Assembly: GCA_029251865.1 (NCBI GenBank)
Contig: JAQXCN010000060.1
Span: 1-64,000 of the forward strand
Length of the DNA: 64,000 bases
Source of the DNA: Crocinitomicaceae bacterium
GTDB lineage: Bacteria; Bacteroidota; Bacteroidia; Flavobacteriales_D; Crocinitomicaceae
Reading direction: 5' to 3'
Shown in pieces: positions 55,313 to 62,975 of this stretch. The notes beneath the pieces were generated by a model. It searched no databases, was not told where the DNA came from, and saw only the letters and a list, made by a program, of their open reading frames with translations. The translations under genes and the position numbers were made by a program. How positions within the stretch are numbered: position 1 is the stretch's first letter; every line of letters starts with the position of its first letter.

Positions 55313-56539
55313 ATGACGGAAACACCAGGATATATACAAAAAATAAGGGCAGACTTCCCAATACTTCAATCGAAAGTACACAACAAACCCTTGGTCTATT
55401 TTGACAATGCTGCAACAACCCAAAAACCCAATTTGGTAATAGAAAGGATCAAAAACTATTACGAGAAACAAAATGCAAATATCCATCGGGGCGTTCATCA
55501 TTTAAGTCAGGTGTCTACCCAAGATTACGAAGATGCAAGAATTAAAATCCAGCATTATATTGGGGCATCAAAATCTTCTGAGATTATATTTACAAAAGGC
55601 ACAACCGACGGAATTAACCTTATTGCCTCATCTTTTGGTGCATTACTGAAAGAAGGAGATGAAATCTTAATAAGTGCAATGGAGCACCACTCCAATATCG
55701 TCCCTTGGCAATTGCTCGCTGATGCTAAAAAAATCGAGTTAAAAATAATCCCAATAGCTCAAGACGGCACACTCCTAATGGAGGAGTTTGAGCGCTTACT
55801 TACTGCAAAAACAAAACTTGTTTCTATTACACATATTTCAAATACTTTAGGAACAATTAATCCTATTGAAAATATCATTTCGAAATCACATGCTTTTGGT
55901 GCCAAAGTACTTGTTGACGGGGCACAGAGTATTCAACATGGTGAAATTAATGTTTCAACCTTGGATTGTGATTTTTTTGTGTTCTCAGGGCACAAAATTT
56001 TCGGACCTACCGGAATAGGTATTCTTTACGGCAAGGAACAGATTCTTGATGAAATGCCACCTTATCAGGGAGGAGGAGATATGATCAAAAGTGTGAGTTT
56101 TGAAAAGACGACTTTCAACGAACTACCCTTTAAATTTGAAGCAGGAACTCCCAATATAGTTGGTGGCATTGCTTTGGGTTCAGCCATAGAGTATATTGAA
56201 TCTATCGACAAACAAAGCGCCTTTGAATACGAGAAAAACCTTTTAAAGTTTACTGAAAAAGAACTCCTTAAGATTGACGGTCTAAGAATCTTTGGGACAG
56301 CTAAAGAAAAAACAAGCTTGGTTTCTTTTAATGTAGGCGACATTCATCCTTTCGATATCGGAACCCTGCTTGACAAACAAGGTATTGCTGTGCGGACTGG
56401 TCATCACTGCACACAACCTTTAATGGATTTCTATGAGATTCCAGGTACCCTGCGTGCTTCTTTTTCCATTTATAACACGGTTGAAGAGGTTAGTCAATTT
56501 TTAACCGCGCTGAAAAGAGCAATATCAGTTTTATCATGA
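55313..56539 (+). CDS. sufS: Cysteine desulfurase SufS
   Basis: A 408-residue PLP-dependent class V aminotransferase that delivers sulfur for Fe-S clusters. It opens IRADFPILQSKVHNKPLVYF, then DNAATTQKP and ANIHRGVHHLSQ, typical of SufS. The PLP lysine is in VFSGHKIFGPTGIGILYGK near residue 226, and the persulfide cysteine in GHHCTQPLMDFY near residue 362. The next gene is SufE with an ATGA overlap. sufB, sufC and sufD are not in this window, which is unusual but not unknown in Bacteroidota. Confidence 0.95.
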   Translation: MTETPGYIQKIRADFPILQSKVHNKPLVYFDNAATTQKPNLVIERIKNYYEKQNANIHRGVHHLSQVSTQDYEDARIKIQHYIGASKSSEIIFTKGTTDGINLIASSFGALLKEGDEILISAMEHHSNIVPWQLLADAKKIELKIIPIAQDGTLLMEEFERLLTAKTKLVSITHISNTLGTINPIENIISKSHAFGAKVLVDGAQSIQHGEINVSTLDCDFFVFSGHKIFGPTGIGILYGKEQILDEMPPYQGGGDMIKSVSFEKTTFNELPFKFEAGTPNIVGGIALGSAIEYIESIDKQSAFEYEKNLLKFTEKELLKIDGLRIFGTAKEKTSLVSFNVGDIHPFDIGTLLDKQGIAVRTGHHCTQPLMDFYEIPGTLRASFSIYNTVEEVSQFLTALKRAISVLS

Positions 56540-56949
56540 GTACATTTCAAGAAAAGCAATTGGCAATAATCGCTGATTTCGAAGTTTTTGATGATTGGAT
56601 GGATAAATATGAGCTCATCATAGAATTAGGTAAAGAAATTGAAGGTATTCTGCCTTCGGATAGAAATAATCAGCAACTTATTGATGGCTGTCAATCTCGG
56701 GTCTGGTTAGATTCGTCGTATGCAAACAATGTCATGCGTTTTTCCGCTGATTCAGATGCCATAATCACCAAAGGGATTATTGCAATGCTGATTAAAGTTT
56801 TTGATGGAGAAACCCCAAAAACGATACTTAAAGAAGACATCTTCTTTATTAATAAAATAGGCTTACAAGAACACCTTTCTCCGACAAGAGCAAACGGTCT
56901 TCTTGGAATGGTGAAAAGAATGAAAATGGACGCCTTAAAACACGTGTAA
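56536..56949 (+). CDS. sufE: Cysteine desulfuration protein SufE
   Basis: A 137-residue partner that takes the persulfide from SufS. The acceptor cysteine is in NQQLIDGCQSRVWLDSSY near residues 46-63, and VFDGETPKTI near residue 89 with GLQEHLSPTRANGLLGM near the C-terminus are typical SufE blocks. It overlaps sufS by ATGA and sufT by one base, so the three are one operon. Confidence 0.94.
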   Translation: MSTFQEKQLAIIADFEVFDDWMDKYELIIELGKEIEGILPSDRNNQQLIDGCQSRVWLDSSYANNVMRFSADSDAIITKGIIAMLIKVFDGETPKTILKEDIFFINKIGLQEHLSPTRANGLLGMVKRMKMDALKHV

Positions 56950-57254
56950 TGGAGGAATTAGAAAATACTATAGTAGAAGTTTTGAAATCAATATTTGACC
57001 CGGAAATACCCGTCGATATTTATGAACTTGGCTTAATCTATGAAGTTAAAATTGATGCCGAAAAAAATGTTGCCATAGACATGACCCTAACCTCACCGAA
57101 TTGCCCTGTGGCTGAGACTATGCCAAAAGAAGTTGAAGACAAAGTTGGTGAAATCGACGGTGTAAAATCCTCCAAAGTGGAAATAGTCTTCGACCCTCCA
57201 TGGGATAAAGATATGATGAGTGAAGAGGCTAAGTTAGAACTTGGTTTTCTATAA
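56949..57254 (+). CDS. SUF-system Fe-S assembly protein (SufT/MIP18, DUF59)
   Basis: A 101-residue DUF59 protein. The core SIFDPEIPVDIYELGLIYEV near residues 14-33 and MTLTSPNCPVAETMPKEVED near residues 45-64, with its conserved cysteine, mark the SufT/Paa-D-like family involved in Fe-S cluster maturation. It ends DPPWDKDMMSEEAKLELGFL, which is standard. It is the third gene of the sufS-sufE-sufT operon and ends exactly where the convergent OmpA gene begins. Confidence 0.92.
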   Translation: MEELENTIVEVLKSIFDPEIPVDIYELGLIYEVKIDAEKNVAIDMTLTSPNCPVAETMPKEVEDKVGEIDGVKSSKVEIVFDPPWDKDMMSEEAKLELGFL

Positions 57255-58751
57255 CTACTTTAAATAAACCTCTACCCTTCTATTCAAGGCACGACCTGCA
57301 CTCGTCGAGTTAAGAAATTTCGGCTTCAATTCTCCAAAAGAGACAACTTCGATGCTCTCGCTTGAAATTCCTTTACCCATTAAATATTTCTTTACAGAAT
57401 TTGCCCGTCTTAAAGCTATACTTTGATTCAAAGACTCATCACCCGTAATATCAGCGTGACCAGCGATTAAAATCTTAGAACCTGGCATTGTCTTTAATAA
57501 ATTTGCTGTCTCATTTAAAACAGGATAAAATCTAGATTGCACAACTGATTGGTTCAAACCAAAATTAATATCTCCGATAGAAGTTAAACCTGTCTTGTCC
57601 AATACTGGTACTGGAGATGGTTTCACATCAGGCGTTGGTGTTACATCTGGTGTTGGTGTAACATCTGGTGTTGGTGTTACATCGGGCGTTGGTGTTACAT
57701 CTGGTGTTGGTGTTACATCTGGTGTTGGTGTTACATCTGGCGTTGGTGTTACATCTGGCGTTGGTGTTACATCTGGCGTTGGTGTTACATCTGGAGTTGG
57801 TGTAACGTCGGGCGTTGGCGTGACATTCGGTGTGGGAGATGAATCAGGATCAACATCAGGGATGGGCGACACGTCAGGTGTTGGCGTTGGCACAACTGCT
57901 ATATCCAGAGAATCAATAACTTTTTCTTTACCATTACAGTCCACTAGAGCACCGTTAGGCGTATTCTTCTCTTGATCTATAAAATTAATAATTCCATCCC
58001 CATCATCATCATCAAATTTCTTTTGGAGCACTACGTTTGCACTATCTAGTTTTTGAATCTCATTCTGTAAATATGACATATCTGGAAAGCACGGAGAGTA
58101 AGCCCAGTCCATGTGTTGCTCGTGTTTCCCTAAGTAAATATTAAAACCAATCGACGCATTTGCTAAAAAAGAATCAAAGCCTCTTTTTGCGTGTGAATTC
58201 GTCATATCAAACTTTTTTTGTTGATAAACGTGCCATATAAATGAGGCATCTACAAATAAAGCAACGCGTTTCCCTAATTTAACTTGAGGGGTGAAACCAA
58301 ACATAAAGTTGACCATGTTTTCATTTTCACCATCAAAACTAAGATCACTCTGGAGCATAGAAAAACCAATACCGGTATGAAAAAGTAAGCTAATGTGATT
58401 CGTGAAATTCTCAAACATAAGTAGTCTTCCAACATCAGCAATTCCCTGAAATGAAGTTCGGAAGTAATTCGTTTGAAATTCGTTACTTAAAACATCGCCT
58501 ACAGAGCCATTCGTTATACGATCATACCCTCCATCAAATTTAATTCCATATTTGTTGTTAAACATGTATCTAATACCACCAGAAACATGAAACAAGTCAT
58601 AGGTATTTGAAAAATAACCCGTCGTGTAGGGTTTTACGGCATTCGTAAGACCACCACCCAAATCAAGTGACCATTTATTATTTTGCTCAAATTGTCCAAC
58701 AACGTTTGAGGATAATGACAAAACGAAAATAACGACAAAAAACTTATACAT
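57255..58751 (-). CDS. OmpA family outer-membrane protein with Pro-Thr-Pro-Asp-Val tandem repeats
   Basis: A 498-residue protein with a signal peptide (VVIFVLSLSSNVVGQ), an N-terminal beta-barrel-like region (about residues 20-205, ending FNIYLGKHEQHMDW) and a calcium-binding-like DDDDGDGIINFID. A low-complexity linker of repeated TPDVTP units follows (roughly residues 305-375), then a C-terminal OmpA peptidoglycan-binding domain (LTSIGDINFGLNQSV, ILIAGHADITGDESLNQSIALRRA, NRRVEVYLK). It would anchor the outer membrane to the wall. A -7 box lies just upstream and its stop abuts the sufT stop. Confidence 0.92.
   Translation of the reverse strand: MYKFFVVIFVLSLSSNVVGQFEQNNKWSLDLGGGLTNAVKPYTTGYFSNTYDLFHVSGGIRYMFNNKYGIKFDGGYDRITNGSVGDVLSNEFQTNYFRTSFQGIADVGRLLMFENFTNHISLLFHTGIGFSMLQSDLSFDGENENMVNFMFGFTPQVKLGKRVALFVDASFIWHVYQQKKFDMTNSHAKRGFDSFLANASIGFNIYLGKHEQHMDWAYSPCFPDMSYLQNEIQKLDSANVVLQKKFDDDDGDGIINFIDQEKNTPNGALVDCNGKEKVIDSLDIAVVPTPTPDVSPIPDVDPDSSPTPNVTPTPDVTPTPDVTPTPDVTPTPDVTPTPDVTPTPDVTPTPDVTPTPDVTPTPDVTPTPDVTPTPDVKPSPVPVLDKTGLTSIGDINFGLNQSVVQSRFYPVLNETANLLKTMPGSKILIAGHADITGDESLNQSIALRRANSVKKYLMGKGISSESIEVVSFGELKPKFLNSTSAGRALNRRVEVYLK
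57625..57840 (-). repeat. 18-bp tandem repeat in the OmpA-like gene (11 units plus one degenerate)
   Basis: On the plus strand the unit is ACATCTGGTGTTGGTGTT, with third-base variation. I count eleven clear units from 57625 to 57822 and a twelfth degenerate one to 57840. Each unit codes for six residues (TPDVTP), so gain or loss of a unit keeps the frame and only alters linker length. Confidence 0.92.
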
Positions 58752-58773
58752 AGTTCAACCTTTGATTAATCAA

Positions 58774-58781
58774 CAAATATA
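58774..58781 (-). promoter_or_regulatory. Candidate -7 box for the OmpA-like gene
   Basis: TATATTTG on the minus strand matches TAnnTTTG, 23 bases before the start codon, in a 52-base gap after the upstream lipoprotein gene. No well-placed TTG was found. Confidence 0.4.
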
Positions 58782-58803
58782 GGACAAAATAAAAGAATTA
58801 CTT

Positions 58804-59226
58804 CTATTCTTGTTTAACGAAAATAAACTTCCTTAACTGAAAGTTTAATGCATCATAATACTCTAAAACTAAATCTCTATTAGTTAAAAGAATGACCTTG
58901 AAGGTGTTCTGATATTGATCTTGACCAAACATGAGCGTCTGTGATTCAGAATCGTAAATTAATGCTGTACTTGAAAAATCCATCGTGAATTGAGACAACA
59001 CATTATTAACAGGGATTGCAAATAAGCAAGACCCTATCACATAGGAGTTTTGAAAATTAAAATGTATTTCACCCTGGGGGTCGTAAATTATGGTCTCTTG
59101 AAGTTGCCCGTCAGTAATCATCATCCTTGATAAATCCCAACTTCCTTTTGCTGTCTCTTCAAATCTCTTTTCCTTAGAACATGACCCAAGTAAAAGACAC
59201 AATAAAAAGAAATGGAAAACTTTCAT
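58804..59226 (-). CDS. Small lipoprotein, lipocalin-like
   Basis: A 140-residue protein with a lipoprotein signal peptide (MKVFHFFLLCLLLGSCSKEK; lipobox LGSC, Cys at about residue 16). The mature part starts KGSWDLSRMMITDG and alternates short hydrophobic strands (IHFNFQNSYVIGSCLFAIP, LVLEYYDALNFQLRKFIF), which suggests a small beta-sandwich or lipocalin-like fold. The function is unknown. It overlaps the upstream M20 gene by ATGA. Confidence 0.75.
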   Translation of the reverse strand: MKVFHFFLLCLLLGSCSKEKRFEETAKGSWDLSRMMITDGQLQETIIYDPQGEIHFNFQNSYVIGSCLFAIPVNNVLSQFTMDFSSTALIYDSESQTLMFGQDQYQNTFKVILLTNRDLVLEYYDALNFQLRKFIFVKQE

Positions 59227-60419
59227 ATCTCTGAAGAAAAAGCAATTGTCGAAAAAACATTCAAACCAGTTAACATTGATTTTGGTTCAATATCAAATCG
59301 TGCACTGTGAACATTATGGGTTATACCTTTGGCGGTATTCCCTACTCCCAAACGAAAAAAACAAACTGGGACTATATGGCTGTAAAAAGCAAAATCCTCT
59401 GCAGTCATACGCAATCCTAGATCATGCGTTTTATCCTTACCCAATATATCTTCTGCTAGGTTTTTAACGGTCCGAGTAAGTTCTGTATGGTTTTTTAAGA
59501 ATGGGTAACCTTTCGAAATATTTACATCAATTTGACCTCCATACTTTTCTGAAACCCCCTTCGCTATTTCCTGCAAATGCTCTTTCGCCTCTCTGCGCCA
59601 GTTCTCATCCATAGTACGAAAAGTGCCTTTTATGTGCGCTTTCTCGGGAATGACATTTGTAGAGCCCAGCGCCTCAAATCTACCAAAGTTGATTACACTT
59701 GGAACGTCTTTGGGTGTACTCGAATTTATATAATTTTGAGCTGCAATAATAAACTCTGCACCCATAAAAAGCGGATTAATCGTTTGACCTTTAAGAGCAC
59801 CATGACCTCCTTTACCTTTAATCGAAATATGTAATTCATCACTTGAAGCCATATACAAACCCTCCCTAAAACCACAATTTCCAAATTCAAAATCAGGGTA
59901 AACATGCAACGCAAACATTTTAGAAACTTCAGGATCATTTAATCCGCCTTCGTCAATTATTAGGTTTGCACCACCGGGATTGACTTCTTCGCCAGGTTGA
60001 AAAATCAGCTTGACTGGCCGAGGAAGATGGTCTCTAAATGAAAATAGAATTTCAGCTAAACCAAGAAGGATAGCAGTATGAACATCGTGGCCACATGCAT
60101 GCATAACACCATCATTCCGGCTTTTATACATAACATCATTGAGCTCTTGTATCGGCAATGCATCAAGGTCAGCCCTAAACGCAATACATTTGTCATCTTC
60201 CAAATGGTGTTTAGCATAAATGGTAGTAATCACTCCTGTCCCTCCAATAAATCGAACATCATCTAAACCAATATCTAATAACGTTTCTTTGACAAATTCA
60301 GCGGTCTTAAATTCTTTATACGAAAGTTCAGGTTGCATATGAAGATGTTCACGATACGCGCACATTTTTTCAAAAACAGCATTAGTTTTGGAAATTAGTT
60401 GCTGCTGATCAATCTTCAT
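59223..60419 (-). CDS. M20 family metallo-amidohydrolase (N-acyl-L-amino acid amidohydrolase-like)
   Basis: A 398-residue cytoplasmic hydrolase. Motifs include LHMQPELSYKEFKTAEFV near residue 25, the first metal His in MHACGHDVHTAILLGLAE near residues 106-123, IFQPGEEVNPGGANLIIDEG near residue 140, and MTAEDFAFYSHIVPVCFFRLG near residue 342. The dimerisation domain is about residues 190-300. It resembles hippurate/N-acyl-amino-acid and IAA-amino-acid hydrolases; the substrate is unknown. It overlaps the TauE-like gene by 11 bases and the lipoprotein gene by ATGA. Confidence 0.93.
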   Translation of the reverse strand: MKIDQQQLISKTNAVFEKMCAYREHLHMQPELSYKEFKTAEFVKETLLDIGLDDVRFIGGTGVITTIYAKHHLEDDKCIAFRADLDALPIQELNDVMYKSRNDGVMHACGHDVHTAILLGLAEILFSFRDHLPRPVKLIFQPGEEVNPGGANLIIDEGGLNDPEVSKMFALHVYPDFEFGNCGFREGLYMASSDELHISIKGKGGHGALKGQTINPLFMGAEFIIAAQNYINSSTPKDVPSVINFGRFEALGSTNVIPEKAHIKGTFRTMDENWRREAKEHLQEIAKGVSEKYGGQIDVNISKGYPFLKNHTELTRTVKNLAEDILGKDKTHDLGLRMTAEDFAFYSHIVPVCFFRLGVGNTAKGITHNVHSARFDIEPKSMLTGLNVFSTIAFSSEI

Positions 60420-60804
60420 TGGTCACAATTGATTGGTAGCCTGAAACAATAAGTTTAATAGACACCAAGGCCATTAAAATTCCAAAGAGGAATTTAACAA
60501 GACTTGGACTTAACTTTAAAGAAAGCTTTGATCCAAAATAAGCACCCACAAAAAAAGTAATGGCTATGACCAAACCATACTTCCAGTGAACATTTCCATC
60601 TTTCCAATAATTCATTAGTCCTAACCATACTACGGGCATTGCTAGGACAAAAAGACTTGTTCCTTGGGCTTCATGTTGTGTCAAGCCTAATAAAAAAACA
60701 AGACCTGGAACAATAATAATACCCCCACCTACACCCACAAAGCCGCTGAGTATTCCCGCAAATATTCCAATTGAAGCAAGCACTAAAATCGTTTGTAAGG
60801 TCAT
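60409..60804 (-). CDS. TauE/SafE-family membrane protein, half-size
   Basis: A 131-residue membrane protein with about four helices. It has IGIFAGILSGFVGVGGGIIIVPGLVFLLG near residues 12-40, the classical N-terminal repeat of the TauE/SafE (UPF0721) family, and AQGTSLFVLAMPVVWLGLMNYWKDGN. Full-length members have two such repeats in about 250 residues, so this one covers only one half and may act as a dimer. The ends look complete, so it is not an obvious fragment. The anion it might carry is unknown. Confidence 0.85.
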   Translation of the reverse strand: MTLQTILVLASIGIFAGILSGFVGVGGGIIIVPGLVFLLGLTQHEAQGTSLFVLAMPVVWLGLMNYWKDGNVHWKYGLVIAITFFVGAYFGSKLSLKLSPSLVKFLFGILMALVSIKLIVSGYQSIVTNED

Positions 60805-60831
60805 TTGTGTGTTTTTTTAAAATTAAACATT

Positions 60832-61803
60832 CTATTCGATTAATAAATTGCAACCTCGAATATCTGTATTTTGGATTCGCCCCAATATTTCGAATCCACC
60901 ACCTCGCTTTATACCTAAATCATCTGTAGCAATAAAACTGCAACTGTAAACATTTGCAAGATCAATTATATTCAAGCCTGAACTTTTCATTCCGTTATTT
61001 AATGTCAATGGATCCGATGGGTCACGAAAAAAAACCTTAAGCCAAGGTGGTGTTTGAAATACCAAATCCTCTTGACAATAACCCTGAGATAAGAGCTCTG
61101 TCATCCCATACTCTGAGTATAGCTTCGGGATATTTAATTCTTTACAAAGCAACTTATGCATCTCTGCTTTTGAGAGCTCTTTCCTGCGCCCTTTCATACC
61201 TCCAGTTTCTACAACAACACATGATGAAAGATCAATTTTCAACTCAATTAAGTCCAACAAAGAGTATGATACACCAAACAATAAGACGCGTCTTCCTTCT
61301 TTTTTTGCGGCCTTAATAAGCTTTGGGATTTCCTCTGGTGTGTTTAGAATAAATTTAGAGTGCTGAGAACCACTTTTTCGCATAAGTGCGGAGACCATAT
61401 ACACAAGACTAGAATCACCTTGTTCCATGTAGTTCGGAAGTAACCCTAGAATAACAAATGAATCTGGTTTGCCTATAAAGTATTCGAATGTTTTTTGGAA
61501 TGACGCCTCGTACAACATTATATCTTTTACAAAATGCTGACTTCTTATGCCTTGAGTACCACTGCTCTTAAAAATACTTTCACCTGTGGTAAAAGTTTCG
61601 CTTGAAACAACCTTATGTGTCTTGAAAAAAGAAATAGGTAAAAATGGAATATCTTCAATACACGATGGTACTTCACGATTTAAAGCAAGAACATAGTCAG
61701 AGTAGACAGAACAATGCTTGATTTGATATTGAAATACTGCATGTACTAAATCCTCAAAATTTTGTACCGTTAATTTTTTAAATATTTTTTGTGTCCACTC
61801 CAC
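60832..61803 (-). CDS. LuxE/PaaK-like acyl-protein synthetase family protein
   Basis: A 323-residue protein. It starts at GTG 61803 (MEWTQKIFKKLTVQNFEDLV) with DIPFLPISFFKTHKVVS near residues 52-68, the phosphate-binding FKSSGTQGIRSQHF near residue 78, and, near residue 229, LYSEYGMTELLSQGYC, typical of the adenylate-forming LuxE family. ATDDLGIKRGGGFEILGRI closes the ATP site. LuxE activates a fatty acid with ATP in luminescence operons. Here luxC and luxD are absent, so it probably serves another acyl or glycan reaction. Divergent from hemH. Confidence 0.85.
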   Translation of the reverse strand: MEWTQKIFKKLTVQNFEDLVHAVFQYQIKHCSVYSDYVLALNREVPSCIEDIPFLPISFFKTHKVVSSETFTTGESIFKSSGTQGIRSQHFVKDIMLYEASFQKTFEYFIGKPDSFVILGLLPNYMEQGDSSLVYMVSALMRKSGSQHSKFILNTPEEIPKLIKAAKKEGRRVLLFGVSYSLLDLIELKIDLSSCVVVETGGMKGRRKELSKAEMHKLLCKELNIPKLYSEYGMTELLSQGYCQEDLVFQTPPWLKVFFRDPSDPLTLNNGMKSSGLNIIDLANVYSCSFIATDDLGIKRGGGFEILGRIQNTDIRGCNLLIE

Positions 61804-61808
61804 AACTA

Positions 61809-61837
61809 CAAAGTTATTTAAAGTCTTTGAAAATCAA
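61809..61837 (-). promoter_or_regulatory. Promoter for the LuxE-like gene (TTG-N18-TAACTTTG)
   Basis: On the minus strand, TTG (61837-61835), 18 bases, then TAACTTTG (61816-61809) match the Bacteroidota promoter form TTG-N17-23-TAnnTTTG. The -7 box lies only five bases before the chosen start codon, so the transcript may be nearly leaderless. Confidence 0.6.
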
Positions 61838-61854
61838 TAAAGTCATTACTTTTG
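61827..61854 (+). promoter_or_regulatory. Promoter for hemH (TTG-N17-TACTTTTG)
   Basis: TTG at 61827-61829, 17 bases, then TACTTTTG at 61847-61854, an exact TAnnTTTG match. It lies 49 bases before the hemH start. It overlaps the divergent LuxE-like promoter, so the two could compete or share a regulator. Confidence 0.6.
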
Positions 61855-61903
61855 AACTGAAATTAATTGGATTTGTTTATACAACCAATAAAAACAGATA
61901 AGA

Positions 61904-62926
61904 TTGAATAGAACTTGTGTATTATTGTTACAGTTGGGCACCCCCGATAGTCCATCGACGAGAGATGTCAGACGGTACCTCTCTGAATTTCTTAATGATC
62001 CAAGGGTTATTGATTTACCCTATGTATTAAGAAAAATACTCGTAAACGGTGTTATTGTGCCGTTTAGAGCACCGAAATCAGCCAAAATTTATAAGGAACT
62101 TTGGGAAAAAAGTGATAATGTTTCTCCGTTAATGACCCATACGGAAAATGTAAAAAAACTTTTACAGGAAAAGTATAATTCCGATGAAGTTATCATTGAA
62201 TACGCTATGCGTTATCAAAACCCATCAATGGATTCGGTAATGGAAAAAATCCGAAAAGAAAACTTCGATCATATTGTGATCTTACCTTTATTTCCTCATT
62301 ACGCTAGTGCCTCTGGCGGTTCAGCTATAGAGAAGGCCATGAGAATTATTAAAGATTGGTGGGTACTTCCCAAAATAAGTGTAATCAACCAGTTTTGGGA
62401 CAATGAGGGCTATATTAATTCAATAGTAGAGCGAAGTAAAGCATTCGATATTAAAGCTTATGATCATATATTATTCTCCTACCATGGACTTCCCAACAGG
62501 CATGTAGATAAAGTGTATGAAGGCAGCGATCTCTGTTCAGACCAACCTTGTGAAAGCGAAATAAATGAAAAAAACAAATTGTGCTACAAAGCAACGGCTT
62601 ATGCAACGACGCGATTAATAGCTGAAAAATTAAATCTAAAAGAAAAGGATTATACCGTATGTTTTCAATCCAGACTTGATAAAAAATGGTTAACGCCATT
62701 TTCTGACCAGGTCGTAGAAGACTGGGCAAAAAAAGGAGCTAAAAAACTACTCGTATTTTCTCCTGCTTTCGTTGCAGATTGTCTAGAAACCATTATTGAA
62801 ATTGGTACCGAGTATCAAGAAATATTTGAAGAATTTGGGGGAGAACATGTGCATCTAGTCCCTAGCAATAATGACCATCCCAAATTCATAAACGGTCTAG
62901 AGCAATTAATTAATAACGAGCTTTAG
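61904..62926 (+). CDS. hemH: Ferrochelatase
   Basis: A 340-residue enzyme that inserts ferrous iron into protoporphyrin IX, the last step of heme synthesis. The start is TTG 61904, just before VLLLQLGTPDSPSTRDVRRYLSEFL, the family N-terminus. The active-site histidine is in ILFSYHGLPNRHV near residue 190, and FSPAFVADCLETIIEIGTEY near residue 280 is the C-terminal signature. It is monocistronic or nearly so, with its own promoter and ahcY's promoter right after it. Confidence 0.95.
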   Translation: MNRTCVLLLQLGTPDSPSTRDVRRYLSEFLNDPRVIDLPYVLRKILVNGVIVPFRAPKSAKIYKELWEKSDNVSPLMTHTENVKKLLQEKYNSDEVIIEYAMRYQNPSMDSVMEKIRKENFDHIVILPLFPHYASASGGSAIEKAMRIIKDWWVLPKISVINQFWDNEGYINSIVERSKAFDIKAYDHILFSYHGLPNRHVDKVYEGSDLCSDQPCESEINEKNKLCYKATAYATTRLIAEKLNLKEKDYTVCFQSRLDKKWLTPFSDQVVEDWAKKGAKKLLVFSPAFVADCLETIIEIGTEYQEIFEEFGGEHVHLVPSNNDHPKFINGLEQLINNEL

Positions 62927-62957
62927 TTGATTCCTGCGCATTAGTTTTATAATTTTG
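62927..62957 (+). promoter_or_regulatory. Promoter for ahcY (TTG-N20-TAATTTTG)
   Basis: TTG at 62927-62929, a 20-base spacer and TAATTTTG at 62950-62957 fit the Bacteroidota promoter consensus TTG-N17-23-TAnnTTTG in all fixed positions. It lies just after the hemH stop, 19 bases before the ahcY ATG. This is the best promoter seen in the window. Confidence 0.75.
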
Positions 62958-62975
62958 CAACTTAAATAGAAAAGA

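Noticed and set aside
57625-57840. Possible CRISPR-like array
   Set aside because: The units are contiguous with no spacers, are 18 bp, and encode TPDVTP in the OmpA-like gene.
57595-57975. 126-residue plus-strand ORF of TSGVGV repeats
   Set aside because: It is the antisense reading of the 18-bp coding repeat in the OmpA-like gene, which stays open only because of the repeat.
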